DNA of 64,000 bases from Paenibacillus sp. R14(2021) (GTDB lineage: Bacteria > Bacillota > Bacilli > Paenibacillales > Paenibacillaceae). The notes under the pieces are model-generated. The model did not search any database. It was given only the letters and a program-made list of their open reading frames with translations, and was not told the DNA's origin. Positions 45,580 through 53,985 of this stretch are shown here, one piece after another. How positions within the stretch are numbered: the first letter of the stretch is position 1; each line of letters begins with the position of its first letter. The stretch lies in NCBI RefSeq assembly GCF_019431355.1, contig NZ_CP080269.1, positions 1,302,001 through 1,366,000 on the forward strand. Direction: 5' to 3'. A program made the position numbers and the translations under genes.

Positions 45580-45885
45580 TTATTCCTCCGCTTCGGAGAA
45601 ATGCGCGCTGCAGAAGGAATCTATCAGCTGCTCTTCTTCATCCTCCAGGTCGAAATCGAAATAGCGGTCGTTCGTTCTCTCGTACAGCTCGTACTTGACG
45701 ATTTTGCCCACTTCGCCGTCCACGCGGTAGATGACGCGTATGTACAAGCCGCCCTCGACGAACAGATCATCGTCCTCTGCAACCTCGATCTCGAGCTTGA
45801 ATTCATACCGGTCGCCGACGAGTATGCCGAACGGATCTCTGATTTTCTCCACCGTAAAAGCTTCAATTGCGATCAATGCCCTCAT
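45580..45885 (-). CDS. DUF6509-like small acidic protein
   Basis: A 101-residue acidic protein with IRDPFGILVGDRYEFKLEIE, VIYRVDGEVGKIVKYELYER and an Asp/Glu-rich C-terminus ending FSEAEE. The pattern recalls the uncharacterised DUF6509 group of Bacillales. The start at 45885 is probable but the ribosome site is very close; an alternative is 45900 or 45909. Function unknown. Confidence 0.65.
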   Translation of the reverse strand: MRALIAIEAFTVEKIRDPFGILVGDRYEFKLEIEVAEDDDLFVEGGLYIRVIYRVDGEVGKIVKYELYERTNDRYFDFDLEDEEEQLIDSFCSAHFSEAEE

Positions 45886-45941
45886 CCTTCCTGTCTTCAT
45901 CGCCTCCATTATACCGTGTGTAGGCTGATCTTTCTAATCCG

Positions 45942-46619
45942 CTACTCTCGGAACTCCTCGCGCAGCGGCTTGACCTCGTACGGCGTTTTCCTGCCCGCCG
46001 TCGGAATGACGGAAGCCTGGAACGTGCCGCGGTATTGGAACACCGGTCCGAAGATCGGATTTCGGATATCCGCCTCGATCCGGTAACAGGCTGCTTCGTC
46101 GTCATACCATTCATGAATGTTCGCTTCGCCCGTTAAGCCGGCGGGGACGCGGAACTGCAGTATACCTGCGTAGAAGCGCTGCTCACGCGATATGATGCGA
46201 ATACCGCCTTGCTCGGATACGATGAAATCCAGATCGACGGCGAGATGCTGCTTCGTCCCCAAGTAATCCACGATGCTCCTGCGCTCTCTGCTGTAAATCA
46301 TCGTTGCGTCGAACTTACGTGTGGCATCCGGAAAATGGAACCGCCGAATCCACGTTACCGTTTCCCGGCCGTACGAATCGGTGTATGCGTAGTTGGAGAC
46401 GGTAAACGGAATGTTCGCGCCGCCCTGCGGAAACATCATATGGCGCTGCGAGCCCAGCTTAAGCGGTGCCGCTGCCCATTTGGCATACCATACGCGTTCC
46501 ATCACCCCTTCGCCGATGGAAGCAATGCCGGCCTCGCTGTCGAAGCCGAACCGCTCCTGCATGCGGGGATGAAGCGATTCAAACTGCTTGCCTAGCACCT
46601 GTTCATAGATCGATCTCAT
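45942..46619 (-). CDS. DUF4166 domain protein
   Basis: A 225-residue protein starting MRSIYEQVLGKQFESLHPRM, with FGFDSEAGIASIGEGVMERV and a C-terminal IRNPIFGPVFQYRGTF, the pattern of DUF4166. Its start overlaps the end of the upstream gene by 17 bp, so the two are coupled. In related genomes DUF4166 proteins go with membrane or epimerase-like partners; here the partner is a DoxX-like/SRPBCC protein. Function unknown. Confidence 0.8.
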   Translation of the reverse strand: MRSIYEQVLGKQFESLHPRMQERFGFDSEAGIASIGEGVMERVWYAKWAAAPLKLGSQRHMMFPQGGANIPFTVSNYAYTDSYGRETVTWIRRFHFPDATRKFDATMIYSRERRSIVDYLGTKQHLAVDLDFIVSEQGGIRIISREQRFYAGILQFRVPAGLTGEANIHEWYDDEAACYRIEADIRNPIFGPVFQYRGTFQASVIPTAGRKTPYEVKPLREEFRE

Positions 46620-47577
46620 TTGTCTTGCCCTCCTTGTGGGCTGTGGAATTTGGACTGCGTTTGCATCGGCTTGCCCGTGGCAGATCGTCGATCGTCCATA
46701 CCGCTGCAGCGGCTAGCGCAAGCATGCCGGCAGCAAGCGCAATGGGATTGTACGGCGATACGAGCAGCGCGGGCTGGTTAACAGCAGCAAGTACGGCCAT
46801 GGCAATGAGCAGCACGGATTGAAGTTTGTACATAACCTTGGAACGATGAAAGAAAAGTATCGCTGCCCCCACGATGATTTCCGCGATTCCGTTTGCACGT
46901 ATGACCGTCAAAGGATCAAATCCGTTGAACCAGCCAACGGTTTCCACAATCGCAAGCTCGCCGGACTGCGGATAAAGCAGCTTCGGAAGCAGGCCCTGCA
47001 AGGTCCATAAGACAGCCAGAACAAGCATGGACAGGTAGTGAATCCAAGCACGCTGTATGTTTAACCGAGGCGGAATGCCTCGTTCCAGCCAGATGCGCAG
47101 CAGATCGAAGCTCCAAGCCGTCGCAAAGCCGAACAGGGGGCGAAACAGCAGATAATCCGTCCATTTGCCAAGCAGGCCGAAGCGCGTCTGGTAATCGTAC
47201 TGCGATATGAACGTCACGGACTGCGAGTCGCTGCCCGCGCTGCCTTCGCCGACATATTTCCAATAGCCCGCTCCATGACTCAGCAGCGATAATGGCTGTT
47301 CCGTGCCGAAAGCAAGCGTCGACAGCCGTACGCTGCGTTTGGGGGATATCACCGACCGCGATTCCCCGGTTCCCCGAATCTGCAGTCCGAATCCGATTCG
47401 TGTACTGTACGTAAACAGCTGCTGCCCGTCCTCTTTCGCTTTCGGGAGGTACGTGATATCCGTGAACCGCAGATCCCACTGTTTGTGAAGCGCGGGATTC
47501 TGCGTATGCTCCCAGATCGTATCCATGTCTGCCTGTATGGTCGTTTCCACATAAATAGCGGTTTTGCTTCTGCTCAT
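46603..47577 (-). CDS. SRPBCC and DoxX-like membrane fusion protein
   Basis: A 324-residue protein. Residues 1-150 form a START/SRPBCC-like ligand-binding domain (ETTIQADMDTIWEHTQNP, HKQWDLRFTDITYLP). The C-terminal part has four hydrophobic segments of the DoxX-like type (LSMLVLAVLWTLQGLLPKLL, NGIAEIIVGAAILFF, VLLIAMAVLAAVNQP). The start at 47577 is chosen because the SRPBCC fold begins there; GAGGAG lies 12 bases upstream. It overlaps the DUF4166 gene by 17 bp. Role unknown. Confidence 0.75.
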   Translation of the reverse strand: MSRSKTAIYVETTIQADMDTIWEHTQNPALHKQWDLRFTDITYLPKAKEDGQQLFTYSTRIGFGLQIRGTGESRSVISPKRSVRLSTLAFGTEQPLSLLSHGAGYWKYVGEGSAGSDSQSVTFISQYDYQTRFGLLGKWTDYLLFRPLFGFATAWSFDLLRIWLERGIPPRLNIQRAWIHYLSMLVLAVLWTLQGLLPKLLYPQSGELAIVETVGWFNGFDPLTVIRANGIAEIIVGAAILFFHRSKVMYKLQSVLLIAMAVLAAVNQPALLVSPYNPIALAAGMLALAAAAVWTIDDLPRASRCKRSPNSTAHKEGKTNEIDL

Positions 47578-47660
47578 CGCATCGCTCAGCTCCTCTGTAA
47601 GGCAAGTATAACGGCGAATCGTGCAATCTGAGCAGAACCAACTTTCATGGTACGCATGCA

Positions 47661-47686
47661 AAAAAGAGTACTACGAATCGTAGTAC
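47661..47686 (-). terminator. Terminator of the adaA-ogt-kinase-regulator operon
   Basis: Arms GTACTACGA and TCGTAGTAC (47668-47676, 47678-47686); on the minus strand TCTTTTTTGC follows. It lies 35 bp past the response-regulator stop codon. Confidence 0.85.
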
Positions 47687-47720
47687 CCCTGCTGATAAGT
47701 CCCCGTTATTACGCCAAATT

Positions 47721-48356
47721 TCACTCCGGATTACGCGGCATGCCTTTGCGGCTTACTTTCTCGACAGCCTCGCGGCTGCTTCGTACGCCGAGCTTCTTTA
47801 ACATCTTGTTCACCTGGTTCTTGAGCGTGCTCTCGGCCTTGTAGAGCTTCCGTTCGATCTGCGACTGCGTGAAGCCTTCTTCGATCAGCTCGAATACTTC
47901 GCGTTCCGCGGCGGTCAGGCCCTTCAGCTGCTCTTCCCGCTTCAGCCGCGCGAATTCTTTCAGCAGCGCATCCATGGGCGCGGAATGATGGAAGGCGCTT
48001 CGGATCGCATGCGGCAGCTGCAAGAAGCTCGTCTTCTCGATATAATTGACAGCTCCGGCAGTAAATGCTTTGGTCATGACCTGCTCGTCGTTGACGGACG
48101 AGAGCATGATGATCTTGGCCTTGGGCACTAGCTCGTGGATTTCAAGCGCGGTATAGAGACCCTCATGCTTCCGGTCGGTCAATTGAATGTCCATGAGCAC
48201 CACATCGAATGCCACGGTTCGCGCGAATTGAACGGCTTCCGCCGAATTCGTCACCGCGCCGACCACCAGCATATCCGTTTCCCGGTTAATGAACGTTGTG
48301 ATGGCTTTGATCCAGTCCAGATCATCCTCCACGAGAAACACCCGTATCGCACTCAT
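47721..48356 (-). CDS. NarL/LuxR-type response regulator
   Basis: A 211-residue regulator. The receiver domain starts IRVFLVEDDLDWIKAI, with the acceptor Asp in VVLMDIQLT and Lys in NYIEKTSF. The C-terminal LuxR helix-turn-helix is LTAAEREVFELIEEGFTQSQ and VNKMLKKLGVRS. The open frame reaches 48368, where ATGA overlaps the kinase stop; MSAIRV at 48356 is the family-like start, so both are possible. It is the final gene of the adaA-ogt operon. Confidence 0.9.
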   Translation of the reverse strand: MSAIRVFLVEDDLDWIKAITTFINRETDMLVVGAVTNSAEAVQFARTVAFDVVLMDIQLTDRKHEGLYTALEIHELVPKAKIIMLSSVNDEQVMTKAFTAGAVNYIEKTSFLQLPHAIRSAFHHSAPMDALLKEFARLKREEQLKGLTAAEREVFELIEEGFTQSQIERKLYKAESTLKNQVNKMLKKLGVRSSREAVEKVSRKGMPRNPE

Positions 48357-48364
48357 CTGATCTC

Positions 48365-49687
48365 TCATTCCTTCACTTGTTTCTTGCGCGGAAACCGGAG
48401 CGTCACCCGCGTCCCGATACCGATTTGACTGTCCAGCGTCAAGGTACCCCCGCTGCTCAGCATCACGTTATACGCATAAGACAACCCTAGACCGTAATTC
48501 GCGGTCTCGCTCTTCGTGCTGTAGAACGGCTCCAGCACTTGGCGAAGCTGCTTCGCGGGAATACCCGAACCGGTATCTTGAAGCGCCGCCTCGATATACC
48601 GTTTGTCACCTTCAAGGGTCAAATGAAGATGGCCGCCCTCGCTCATCGCCTCGATCGCGTTTCGGATCATATTGCCGATCGCCTCCCTGATATGAACGGG
48701 GTCGATCGACAGCAGCGGCCGCTCCAGCGGCGAGAACGAGAACGTAATGCCCTTCTCATCCAGCAGCAGGACATGCTGTTCCAAGCTTTCTTCGAAAATG
48801 CGGTCGAGGCGGCTCGGCGTTTCGTACAGCACGATCGCTTTCGTCTGATTATGGATGCGTGTAACCATGTCCAGCATATGAGAGGAGGCATTGGCTATGA
48901 TTGCTAAATGCTGCTTCGTTTCTTCATCGCCGGGAGCGAGATGATTGCCGAGATTTAATGTGCTTAGCGCGATTTTGCCAATCTCGTTCTTGATGGTATG
49001 ATTCAGAATCGCCGTTCCGGAGCTGACGGCTTTCATCGTCGTATCAAGCGGATCATGCTCGATGCGGAGCTTTACGCCGAGCACGCCGTAGATGAATACG
49101 CAGAGTAAACCTAGCGATAAGGAGTAGATAATGAAGAAGGAGATGTAGGTAAAGAAATCGAAATCAGGCCGGATGGCGCGCGCCACATTGATGAACCCTA
49201 ACACGGCAAGCAGCGTAGGAACAATAATCAGCGTCGTGACGAGACGGCTGCGCCTTCTTGCAGCATCCTTCTCGAGCCAGAGCGCTCGAATCAATAGGTA
49301 ACAGGAGCATAGATAGAACGGTCCCGCCCACCCCAGCAGCACGCGGTAGTCAAGCTCCAGGATGGGATGTATAGGCGTAATGATCAACATGAACACCGAA
49401 GGAAGCATAAGAACGGCTTTCAAAGCCGTCCTCTTCCTGTTATTCTTCGGCAGAGCAGCCCCGTACGACAAGCTGAAAATAAGAATACCATACGGCGTCC
49501 AAGTCTGATTGATAAAGACGGCGGCTTCGGAAGCCCACTTCCAGTCGGCCTGATTGAACGTATCCTCCAAGCCGCCGATCGAAGCGCAGGCGAGGAAGAA
49601 CGCCGCCCAGCGATTCGTCTCCCGGCGGTAATTGTTCATAAGCAGCACCACCGCCGCTGCCAGCAGTGCAAAGAAATAGAGAATCAT
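48365..49687 (-). CDS. Sensor histidine kinase with multi-helix membrane input domain
   Basis: A 440-residue kinase. Seven or eight hydrophobic helices (1-230, ILYFFALLAAAVVLLMNNY onward) form the input region. The phospho-site is ILNHTIKNEIGKIAL and the HATPase boxes are IREAIGNMIRNAIEAM, DTGSGIP and GLGLSYAYNV. There is no extracellular sensor, so it may sense a membrane signal or a small molecule within the bilayer. It overlaps ogt upstream and the regulator downstream by ATGA, putting it inside the alkylation-repair operon. Confidence 0.9.
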   Translation of the reverse strand: MILYFFALLAAAVVLLMNNYRRETNRWAAFFLACASIGGLEDTFNQADWKWASEAAVFINQTWTPYGILIFSLSYGAALPKNNRKRTALKAVLMLPSVFMLIITPIHPILELDYRVLLGWAGPFYLCSCYLLIRALWLEKDAARRRSRLVTTLIIVPTLLAVLGFINVARAIRPDFDFFTYISFFIIYSLSLGLLCVFIYGVLGVKLRIEHDPLDTTMKAVSSGTAILNHTIKNEIGKIALSTLNLGNHLAPGDEETKQHLAIIANASSHMLDMVTRIHNQTKAIVLYETPSRLDRIFEESLEQHVLLLDEKGITFSFSPLERPLLSIDPVHIREAIGNMIRNAIEAMSEGGHLHLTLEGDKRYIEAALQDTGSGIPAKQLRQVLEPFYSTKSETANYGLGLSYAYNVMLSSGGTLTLDSQIGIGTRVTLRFPRKKQVKE

Positions 49688-50199
49688 CGCGTTACTTGAA
49701 GCGAGCCTTCCAGCGCGAGCAGGCTCGCTTTCGCTTCCATGCCGCCCCGGTAGCCGGTCATGCTGCCGTTCTTGCCAATGATGCGGTGACAGGGAACGAC
49801 GATCAGCACGGGATTGGCACCGATTGCCATCCCTACGGCGCGAACCGCCTTCTCCTTGCCAAGCTGCTCCGCGATCGCGGAGTACGAGCTGGTCTCACCG
49901 TGCGGAACACGCAGTAACGCCTGCCAAACCGACTGCTGAAACGAGGTGCCTCTTAAATCCAGCGGCACGTTAAACGTCTGCAAACGGCCATCCAGATATG
50001 CGCGGAGCTCGGCTGCATAGCGTTCCATGACGGCGTCGTTGCGCATGAGCTCCGCTTTGGGAAGCTGCTTGGCCTGCCAATGGCCAAGCTCCTCGAACGG
50101 CGCGTTCGGCGATCCGACGTAGCACAGTCCCTCGTCCGTCGCCGCTAGGTATAAGCGCCAGCCGCCTTCTTCAACCAATGTCCAATACAGCCTATTCAT
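49684..50199 (-). CDS. ogt: Methylated-DNA--protein-cysteine methyltransferase (AdaB/Ogt)
   Basis: A 171-residue repair protein that removes methyl groups from O6-methylguanine onto its own Cys in VVPCHRIIGKNG. Other marks are TSFQQSVWQALLRVPHGET and AVRAVGMAIGANP. GGAGGG five bases upstream supports the ATG at 50199, which overlaps adaA by 8 bp. In B. subtilis the equivalent gene is adaB. Its stop overlaps the kinase start by ATGA, so the repair and signalling genes form one operon. Confidence 0.95.
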   Translation of the reverse strand: MNRLYWTLVEEGGWRLYLAATDEGLCYVGSPNAPFEELGHWQAKQLPKAELMRNDAVMERYAAELRAYLDGRLQTFNVPLDLRGTSFQQSVWQALLRVPHGETSSYSAIAEQLGKEKAVRAVGMAIGANPVLIVVPCHRIIGKNGSMTGYRGGMEAKASLLALEGSLQVTR

Positions 50200-50761
50200 G
50201 GGGTCCCTCCGCTCTCTGATTGTTATGTGCCAATCGATATTGTGTCGGCGTACAGCCCTCCGCCCTCTGAAATACGGTCGCAAAATGCGCCGGGCTCGGG
50301 AGCCCGACTTGCTCGCCGATTTCGCCGATCGTCCGCACGGAGGAACGGAGAAGCTGCTTGGCCGCTTCAATCCGCGTCAACAGCAAGTAAGCCGCCGGGG
50401 TTACGCCGCATATTCGCTTAAACGTACGGTGCATATGAAACGGGCTGACATGCTGCTGCTCGGCAAGCATGCTCAGCGTTATTTTATCCGCGTAATGGGT
50501 CCGTATCGCCTTAGCGATGGATGCTGCCCATTCTTCGTCCGGCTGGCGAAGTCCGTCCGGTCTGCAGCGCTTGCAAGGCCTTAATCCGTCCGTAAGCGCT
50601 TCGGCAGTAGATGCATACGCATGGACATGCTCCCGCTTCGGCGTTCGGGACTTGCAGGAGGGTCTGCAGAATATCCCCGTCGTTCGAACGCCGTAATAGA
50701 ACTGTCCGTCATAAGCGGCATCGCACTCCACGATAGCCGTCCATTCCTGATCCGTCAACAC
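50192..50761 (-). CDS. adaA: AdaA: methylphosphotriester-DNA methyltransferase and AraC-type activator
   Basis: A 189-residue protein. The N-terminal zinc-binding domain has Cys32 and Cys36 in FCRPSCKSR and two more in RPCKRCRPDG; the first is the methyl acceptor from phosphotriesters. A C-terminal AraC helix-turn-helix (ITLSMLAEQQHVSPFHMHRT, then TIGEIGEQVGLPSPAHFATV) lets the methylated protein activate repair genes. A GTG start at 50761 has GGAGGTGA upstream. It is divergent from alkA and leads the operon with ogt. Confidence 0.95.
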   Translation of the reverse strand: MLTDQEWTAIVECDAAYDGQFYYGVRTTGIFCRPSCKSRTPKREHVHAYASTAEALTDGLRPCKRCRPDGLRQPDEEWAASIAKAIRTHYADKITLSMLAEQQHVSPFHMHRTFKRICGVTPAAYLLLTRIEAAKQLLRSSVRTIGEIGEQVGLPSPAHFATVFQRAEGCTPTQYRLAHNNQRAEGPHE

Positions 50762-50924
50762 GAAGCCTCACCTCCAAGCCAAAGTATAACCGCTTTGAAG
50801 GCGATTTGTAAGGCATGCGAGATGGAAGAGCAAGATTACGAAAGTCTAATCCTGCGAATATATGGTACAACTAGTAGTAAGAACGGTGCATACCGTCATT
50901 CGACGAGGAGGATGGCCAGATCTT

Positions 50925-51821
50925 ATGTCAACGACCTTTACATTAAATACCCCGAATGCCTTTACATTCGAATATATACTGGACTATTTGGCGCGTTCCG
51001 ACAAGGAATGCCTGTTTCGCGTTGCCGACGGGACCGTCACGAAGCTGATTATGATAGGCGATTCCGCAGTGTTGACCGAGGTTTCCTCCGGTCCGGACGG
51101 TTTATTGCATGTCCGGCTGCCGGCAGTGACGGTACCGATTGATGACCCCCTTGTTCTAGCCGTAACCGCATATATCCGGGAATGGCTGGATATGGATAGA
51201 GACTTGGCGCCGTTTCTTGCCCTTGCGGAACAGGATGTGATTTTGTCTCGAGCCGTATCGCAATTGCATGGACTTCGACTTGTGGGCATCCCGGATCTGT
51301 TTGAGGCGCTGTGCTGGGGAATTATGGGGCAGCAGATCAATTTGACGTTCGCGTATTCGCTCAAGCGGCAGTTTGTCGAGCAGTTCGGCACCTCGCAGGA
51401 ATGGGGGGGCCACCGTTACTGGCTGTTTCCAACGCCGGAACGAATCGCTGCGGCCGCGCCTTCAGAGCTGACCGCGCTGCAGTTCACCGGCCGCAAAGCC
51501 GAGTATGCCATCGGCGTCGCGAAGCTGATGGCGGAAGGCGCGCTGTCTAGACAGCAGCTGCTCGCGATCGGAGACTGGCCATCCATAGAGAAGGCGCTCA
51601 CCGCCATCCGCGGCATCGGACCTTGGACCGCCAACTATGTGCTCATGCGCTGCCTGCGTATGCCAGCCGCCTTCCCCCTCGAAGACGTCGGCCTGCACAA
51701 CGCGCTGAAGCTCGTGTTGAACCGCAGCGAGAAACCGTCCATCGCGGAGATCAAGCAGCTGTCCGCGCCGTGGGGCGAATGGAAAGCCTATGCCGTCTTC
51801 TATCTGTGGCGGCTCATGTAA
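50925..51821 (+). CDS. alkA: DNA-3-methyladenine glycosylase (AlkA type)
   Basis: A 298-residue HhH-GPD glycosylase that excises alkylated purines. The N-terminal domain (1-110) is the AlkA-like fold. The helix-hairpin-helix is in RGIGPWTANYVLMRCL and the catalytic Asp in PLEDVGLHNALK. IMGQQINLTFAYSLKRQF matches the DNA-binding helices. The ATG at 50925 with GAGGAGG upstream is preferred over 50862. It is divergent from adaA, the same arrangement as alkA-adaAB in Bacillus, and is probably induced by methylated AdaA. Confidence 0.93.
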   Translation: MSTTFTLNTPNAFTFEYILDYLARSDKECLFRVADGTVTKLIMIGDSAVLTEVSSGPDGLLHVRLPAVTVPIDDPLVLAVTAYIREWLDMDRDLAPFLALAEQDVILSRAVSQLHGLRLVGIPDLFEALCWGIMGQQINLTFAYSLKRQFVEQFGTSQEWGGHRYWLFPTPERIAAAAPSELTALQFTGRKAEYAIGVAKLMAEGALSRQQLLAIGDWPSIEKALTAIRGIGPWTANYVLMRCLRMPAAFPLEDVGLHNALKLVLNRSEKPSIAEIKQLSAPWGEWKAYAVFYLWRLM

Positions 51822-51831
51822 CAAATAAGAA

Positions 51832-51852
51832 AAGCCGCCATGACGGCGGCTT
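51832..51852. terminator. Bidirectional terminator
   Basis: AAGCCGCC and GGCGGCTT arms with a five-base loop separate alkA from the convergent YdjO-like gene; on the minus strand TTTTC follows. Confidence 0.8.
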
Positions 51853-51881
51853 AAGAACAGGCGATAACCTGGGCAATCTCT

Positions 51882-52103
51882 TTAAATATCGAATTCCGAT
51901 TTAGGCTTGCGCGGCTGACGTTTGATTTTGTTCTGAACCTTCGGCAGATGCCTCATGCTGCGATGCATGGGGCCTTTGCAGATTGGGCAGCTTTGCTCGC
52001 TTTCGGCAAATTCCTCGCGAACCCACGCTTTGCACTCCGGATTTTTACACTTCCATATTTTTGTGGCGATAAGCTTCGGTTTTTCTTCTTCTGTCGTAGA
52101 CAA
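51882..52103 (-). CDS. YdjO-like zinc-ribbon protein
   Basis: A protein of about 73 residues with two zinc-binding pairs, CKNPEC and CPIC, flanked by IWKCKNPECKAWVREEF and CPICKGPMHRSMRHLP. This is the pattern of YdjO, annotated as cold-inducible in Bacillus. A TTG start at 52103 has AAAGG nine bases upstream; ATG codons at 52112 and 52121 have poor sites. Biochemical role unknown. Confidence 0.75.
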   Translation of the reverse strand: MSTTEEEKPKLIATKIWKCKNPECKAWVREEFAESEQSCPICKGPMHRSMRHLPKVQNKIKRQPRKPKSEFDI

Positions 52104-52157
52104 TGTAAGCATCCTTTCCATTACAACACGCTAAATCAGTGTTAACAAAGTTTTTAT

Positions 52158-52185
52158 TTGACGATTAAGCTGTTTGTGTTATATT
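52158..52185 (+). promoter_or_regulatory. Sigma-A promoter of the second guanidine-I riboswitch
   Basis: TTGACG (52158-52163) and TATATT (52180-52185) are separated by 16 bp, about 25 bp upstream of the aptamer. Confidence 0.75.
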
Positions 52186-52208
52186 ATCTAACAAATAAAA
52201 CAAATAAT

Positions 52209-52317
52209 CGTTTTCTAGGGTTCCGTGGTGACAGCTTATCTGACCATCAGTCTGGACCGAGAGAAAACGCACGGCAGCCGCTGTGTTCACGGAGGGATAA
52301 AAGCCCGGGAGGATATC
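52209..52317 (+). ncRNA. Guanidine-I riboswitch (ykkC aptamer) before an APC permease
   Basis: CGTTTTCTAGGGTTCCG, GTCTGGACCGAGAGAAAACG and ACGGAGGGATAAAAGCCC plus GGGAG appear in order, matching the guanidine-I consensus. CGTTTTCT pairs with AGAAAACG as P1. A terminator overlaps its 3' end. The ppGpp, PRPP and ADP variants of ykkC cannot be fully excluded by eye, but the same core as in the guanidine operon at 41.9 kb favours guanidine. Confidence 0.92.
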
Positions 52318-52343
52318 AACGCGATATCTCCTGTGCTTTTTTT
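52300..52343 (+). terminator. Riboswitch terminator
   Basis: GGGAGGATATC and GATATCTCC arms (one bulge) with an AACGC loop are followed by a run of seven T. The 5' arm shares the conserved CCCGGGAGG end of the aptamer. Confidence 0.88.
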
Positions 52344-52475
52344 ATTTACAGGAATGCGTCGAGAATCGACCGCTACCCCCTTTTCTTCCAGCAGATGATA
52401 CGGAAGGCGCTGCCCAGCAATGGACCGCTGCCCGTTACACCTTGTTACAGTCCAATATCGAAGGGATTGCTGCAC

Positions 52476-53819
52476 ATGAAAAAGCAAGTAAAGCTCCAAC
52501 AGACGTTGACCTTGGTTCAGGTCGTGTTTCTGGGACTCGCCTGGATGACGCCGATGATTTATTTCTCCATTTACGGAATTGCCTATGCATCCTCGTCAGG
52601 GATGCTGACACAAGCGTATCTGCTTGCCTTTATTGCGATCCTATTTACCGCCTGCAGCTATGGAATGATGTCTGTCGCCCATCCGACCTCGGGTTCTGCC
52701 TATACGTATGTAAAAAAATCTGTCCACCCCTATCTCGGCTTTCTCGTCGGCTGGGCTCTGCTGCTTGATTATTTGTTTTCCCCCATCATTGCCTGCTTAA
52801 CGTTCGGCATCTACATGCACGCACAATTTCCACTTATTCCCGCTTATGCATGGATCGTCGGCATCAATCTCGTCATAACGCTCGTCAATATCAAAGGCGC
52901 TTCCTTCTCGGCAAATTTGAGCAAATGGTTTGTCCTTCTTCAAATGTGCTTCATTGCGCTCTTTTGTATACTTCTGATCCGAAATTTATCGTCGTTCAGC
53001 CATCCCTTGGCACCGTTCATGCAAACGGATATCCCGTTACCCGCGATCCTATCCGGCGTATCCGTCATCTGCTTCTCATTCCTCGGGTTCGACTCCATCA
53101 CCACGATGGCGGAGGAAACCAAGGATGCGAAACGGAACATCCCTCGTGCGATCGGCTTTATTATTATAATCGCCAGCATCCTATATGTCACACCGTCTTA
53201 CCTCACTCAACTTGCATTCCCGAAGGCCATCTCCTTCATGGACGTGGATGCAGCCGGACTTGAAATCGTGAAAATGGTCGGCGGCGCCGCTCTCGGCTCT
53301 ATCTTCATCATCGTTCTTCTATTTGCCATCTTCACGCAGGGCATCTCCTCCGTTGCCAGCGCATCGAGGCTGATGTACGTCATGGGCCGCGAGCGCATAC
53401 TGCCCGAGCGGTACTTCGCCTTCGTGCATCCGAAGCTCAAGACGCCTGTCGTCAATATTCTGATCGTTGCCATCGTCTCGATGCTGGCCCTCGTGATCCA
53501 TCTGGATATGGCAATTAAATTCGTCAATTTCGGCGCATTAACTGCGTTCTTCTTCGTCAATCTCTCCGTTATCAGCCACTACTATGTAAAGGAACGCAGA
53601 CGCTCGGCTTCTGGAACGCTGCTCTATCTCCTTCTTCCGGGCTTAGGCGCCGGTATTATCGGCTGGCTGTTTCTGCTGCTCAGCAAAGACGCATTGCTCA
53701 TGGGCCTGCTGTGGCTCGTATTCGGCATCGCCTTCAACCTGCGCAATATGTCATTCGCCAAACCATGGTCGGGACGAAATAAACTGACGCTGTCCAAAAT
53801 GAAATCCTCCGAGCGATAA
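52476..53819 (+). CDS. APC superfamily permease under guanidine-I riboswitch control
   Basis: A 447-residue transporter with about twelve helices. APC marks are TLVQVVFLGLAWMTPMIYF, HPTSGSAYTYVKKSVHPYLG and GFDSITTMAEETKDAKRNIP, close to the PuuP/YfnA-type branch that carries amines and amino acids. The ATG at 52476 has AAGGGA nine bases upstream; the frame is open through the riboswitch but is not used there. Guanidine-responsive control suggests transport of guanidine or a related guanidinium compound, in or out. Confidence 0.88.
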   Translation: MKKQVKLQQTLTLVQVVFLGLAWMTPMIYFSIYGIAYASSSGMLTQAYLLAFIAILFTACSYGMMSVAHPTSGSAYTYVKKSVHPYLGFLVGWALLLDYLFSPIIACLTFGIYMHAQFPLIPAYAWIVGINLVITLVNIKGASFSANLSKWFVLLQMCFIALFCILLIRNLSSFSHPLAPFMQTDIPLPAILSGVSVICFSFLGFDSITTMAEETKDAKRNIPRAIGFIIIIASILYVTPSYLTQLAFPKAISFMDVDAAGLEIVKMVGGAALGSIFIIVLLFAIFTQGISSVASASRLMYVMGRERILPERYFAFVHPKLKTPVVNILIVAIVSMLALVIHLDMAIKFVNFGALTAFFFVNLSVISHYYVKERRRSASGTLLYLLLPGLGAGIIGWLFLLLSKDALLMGLLWLVFGIAFNLRNMSFAKPWSGRNKLTLSKMKSSER

Positions 53820-53889
53820 GAAGCTGCCCTGACGACCGGCCCATGCCGAAAGCTGAGCCAAAGCGCGCAGCTGAATCCGGCAAAATAAA

Positions 53890-53934
53890 CAATGGGGCGT
53901 CCCCGAGCTTCAACAGCTCGGGGACGCCCCATTG
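53890..53934. terminator. Long perfect hairpin between convergent genes
   Basis: Twenty-base perfect arms (53890-53909 and 53915-53934, starting CAATGGGGCGTCCCCGAGCT) with a five-base loop lie between the permease and the peroxidase. There is no clear T tract, but the stem is very stable. Confidence 0.65.
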
Positions 53935-53985
53935 TGGCTATCTATCGATGCATGATCCGCTGTCGTAAGGCGACAGCAGGAAAGC

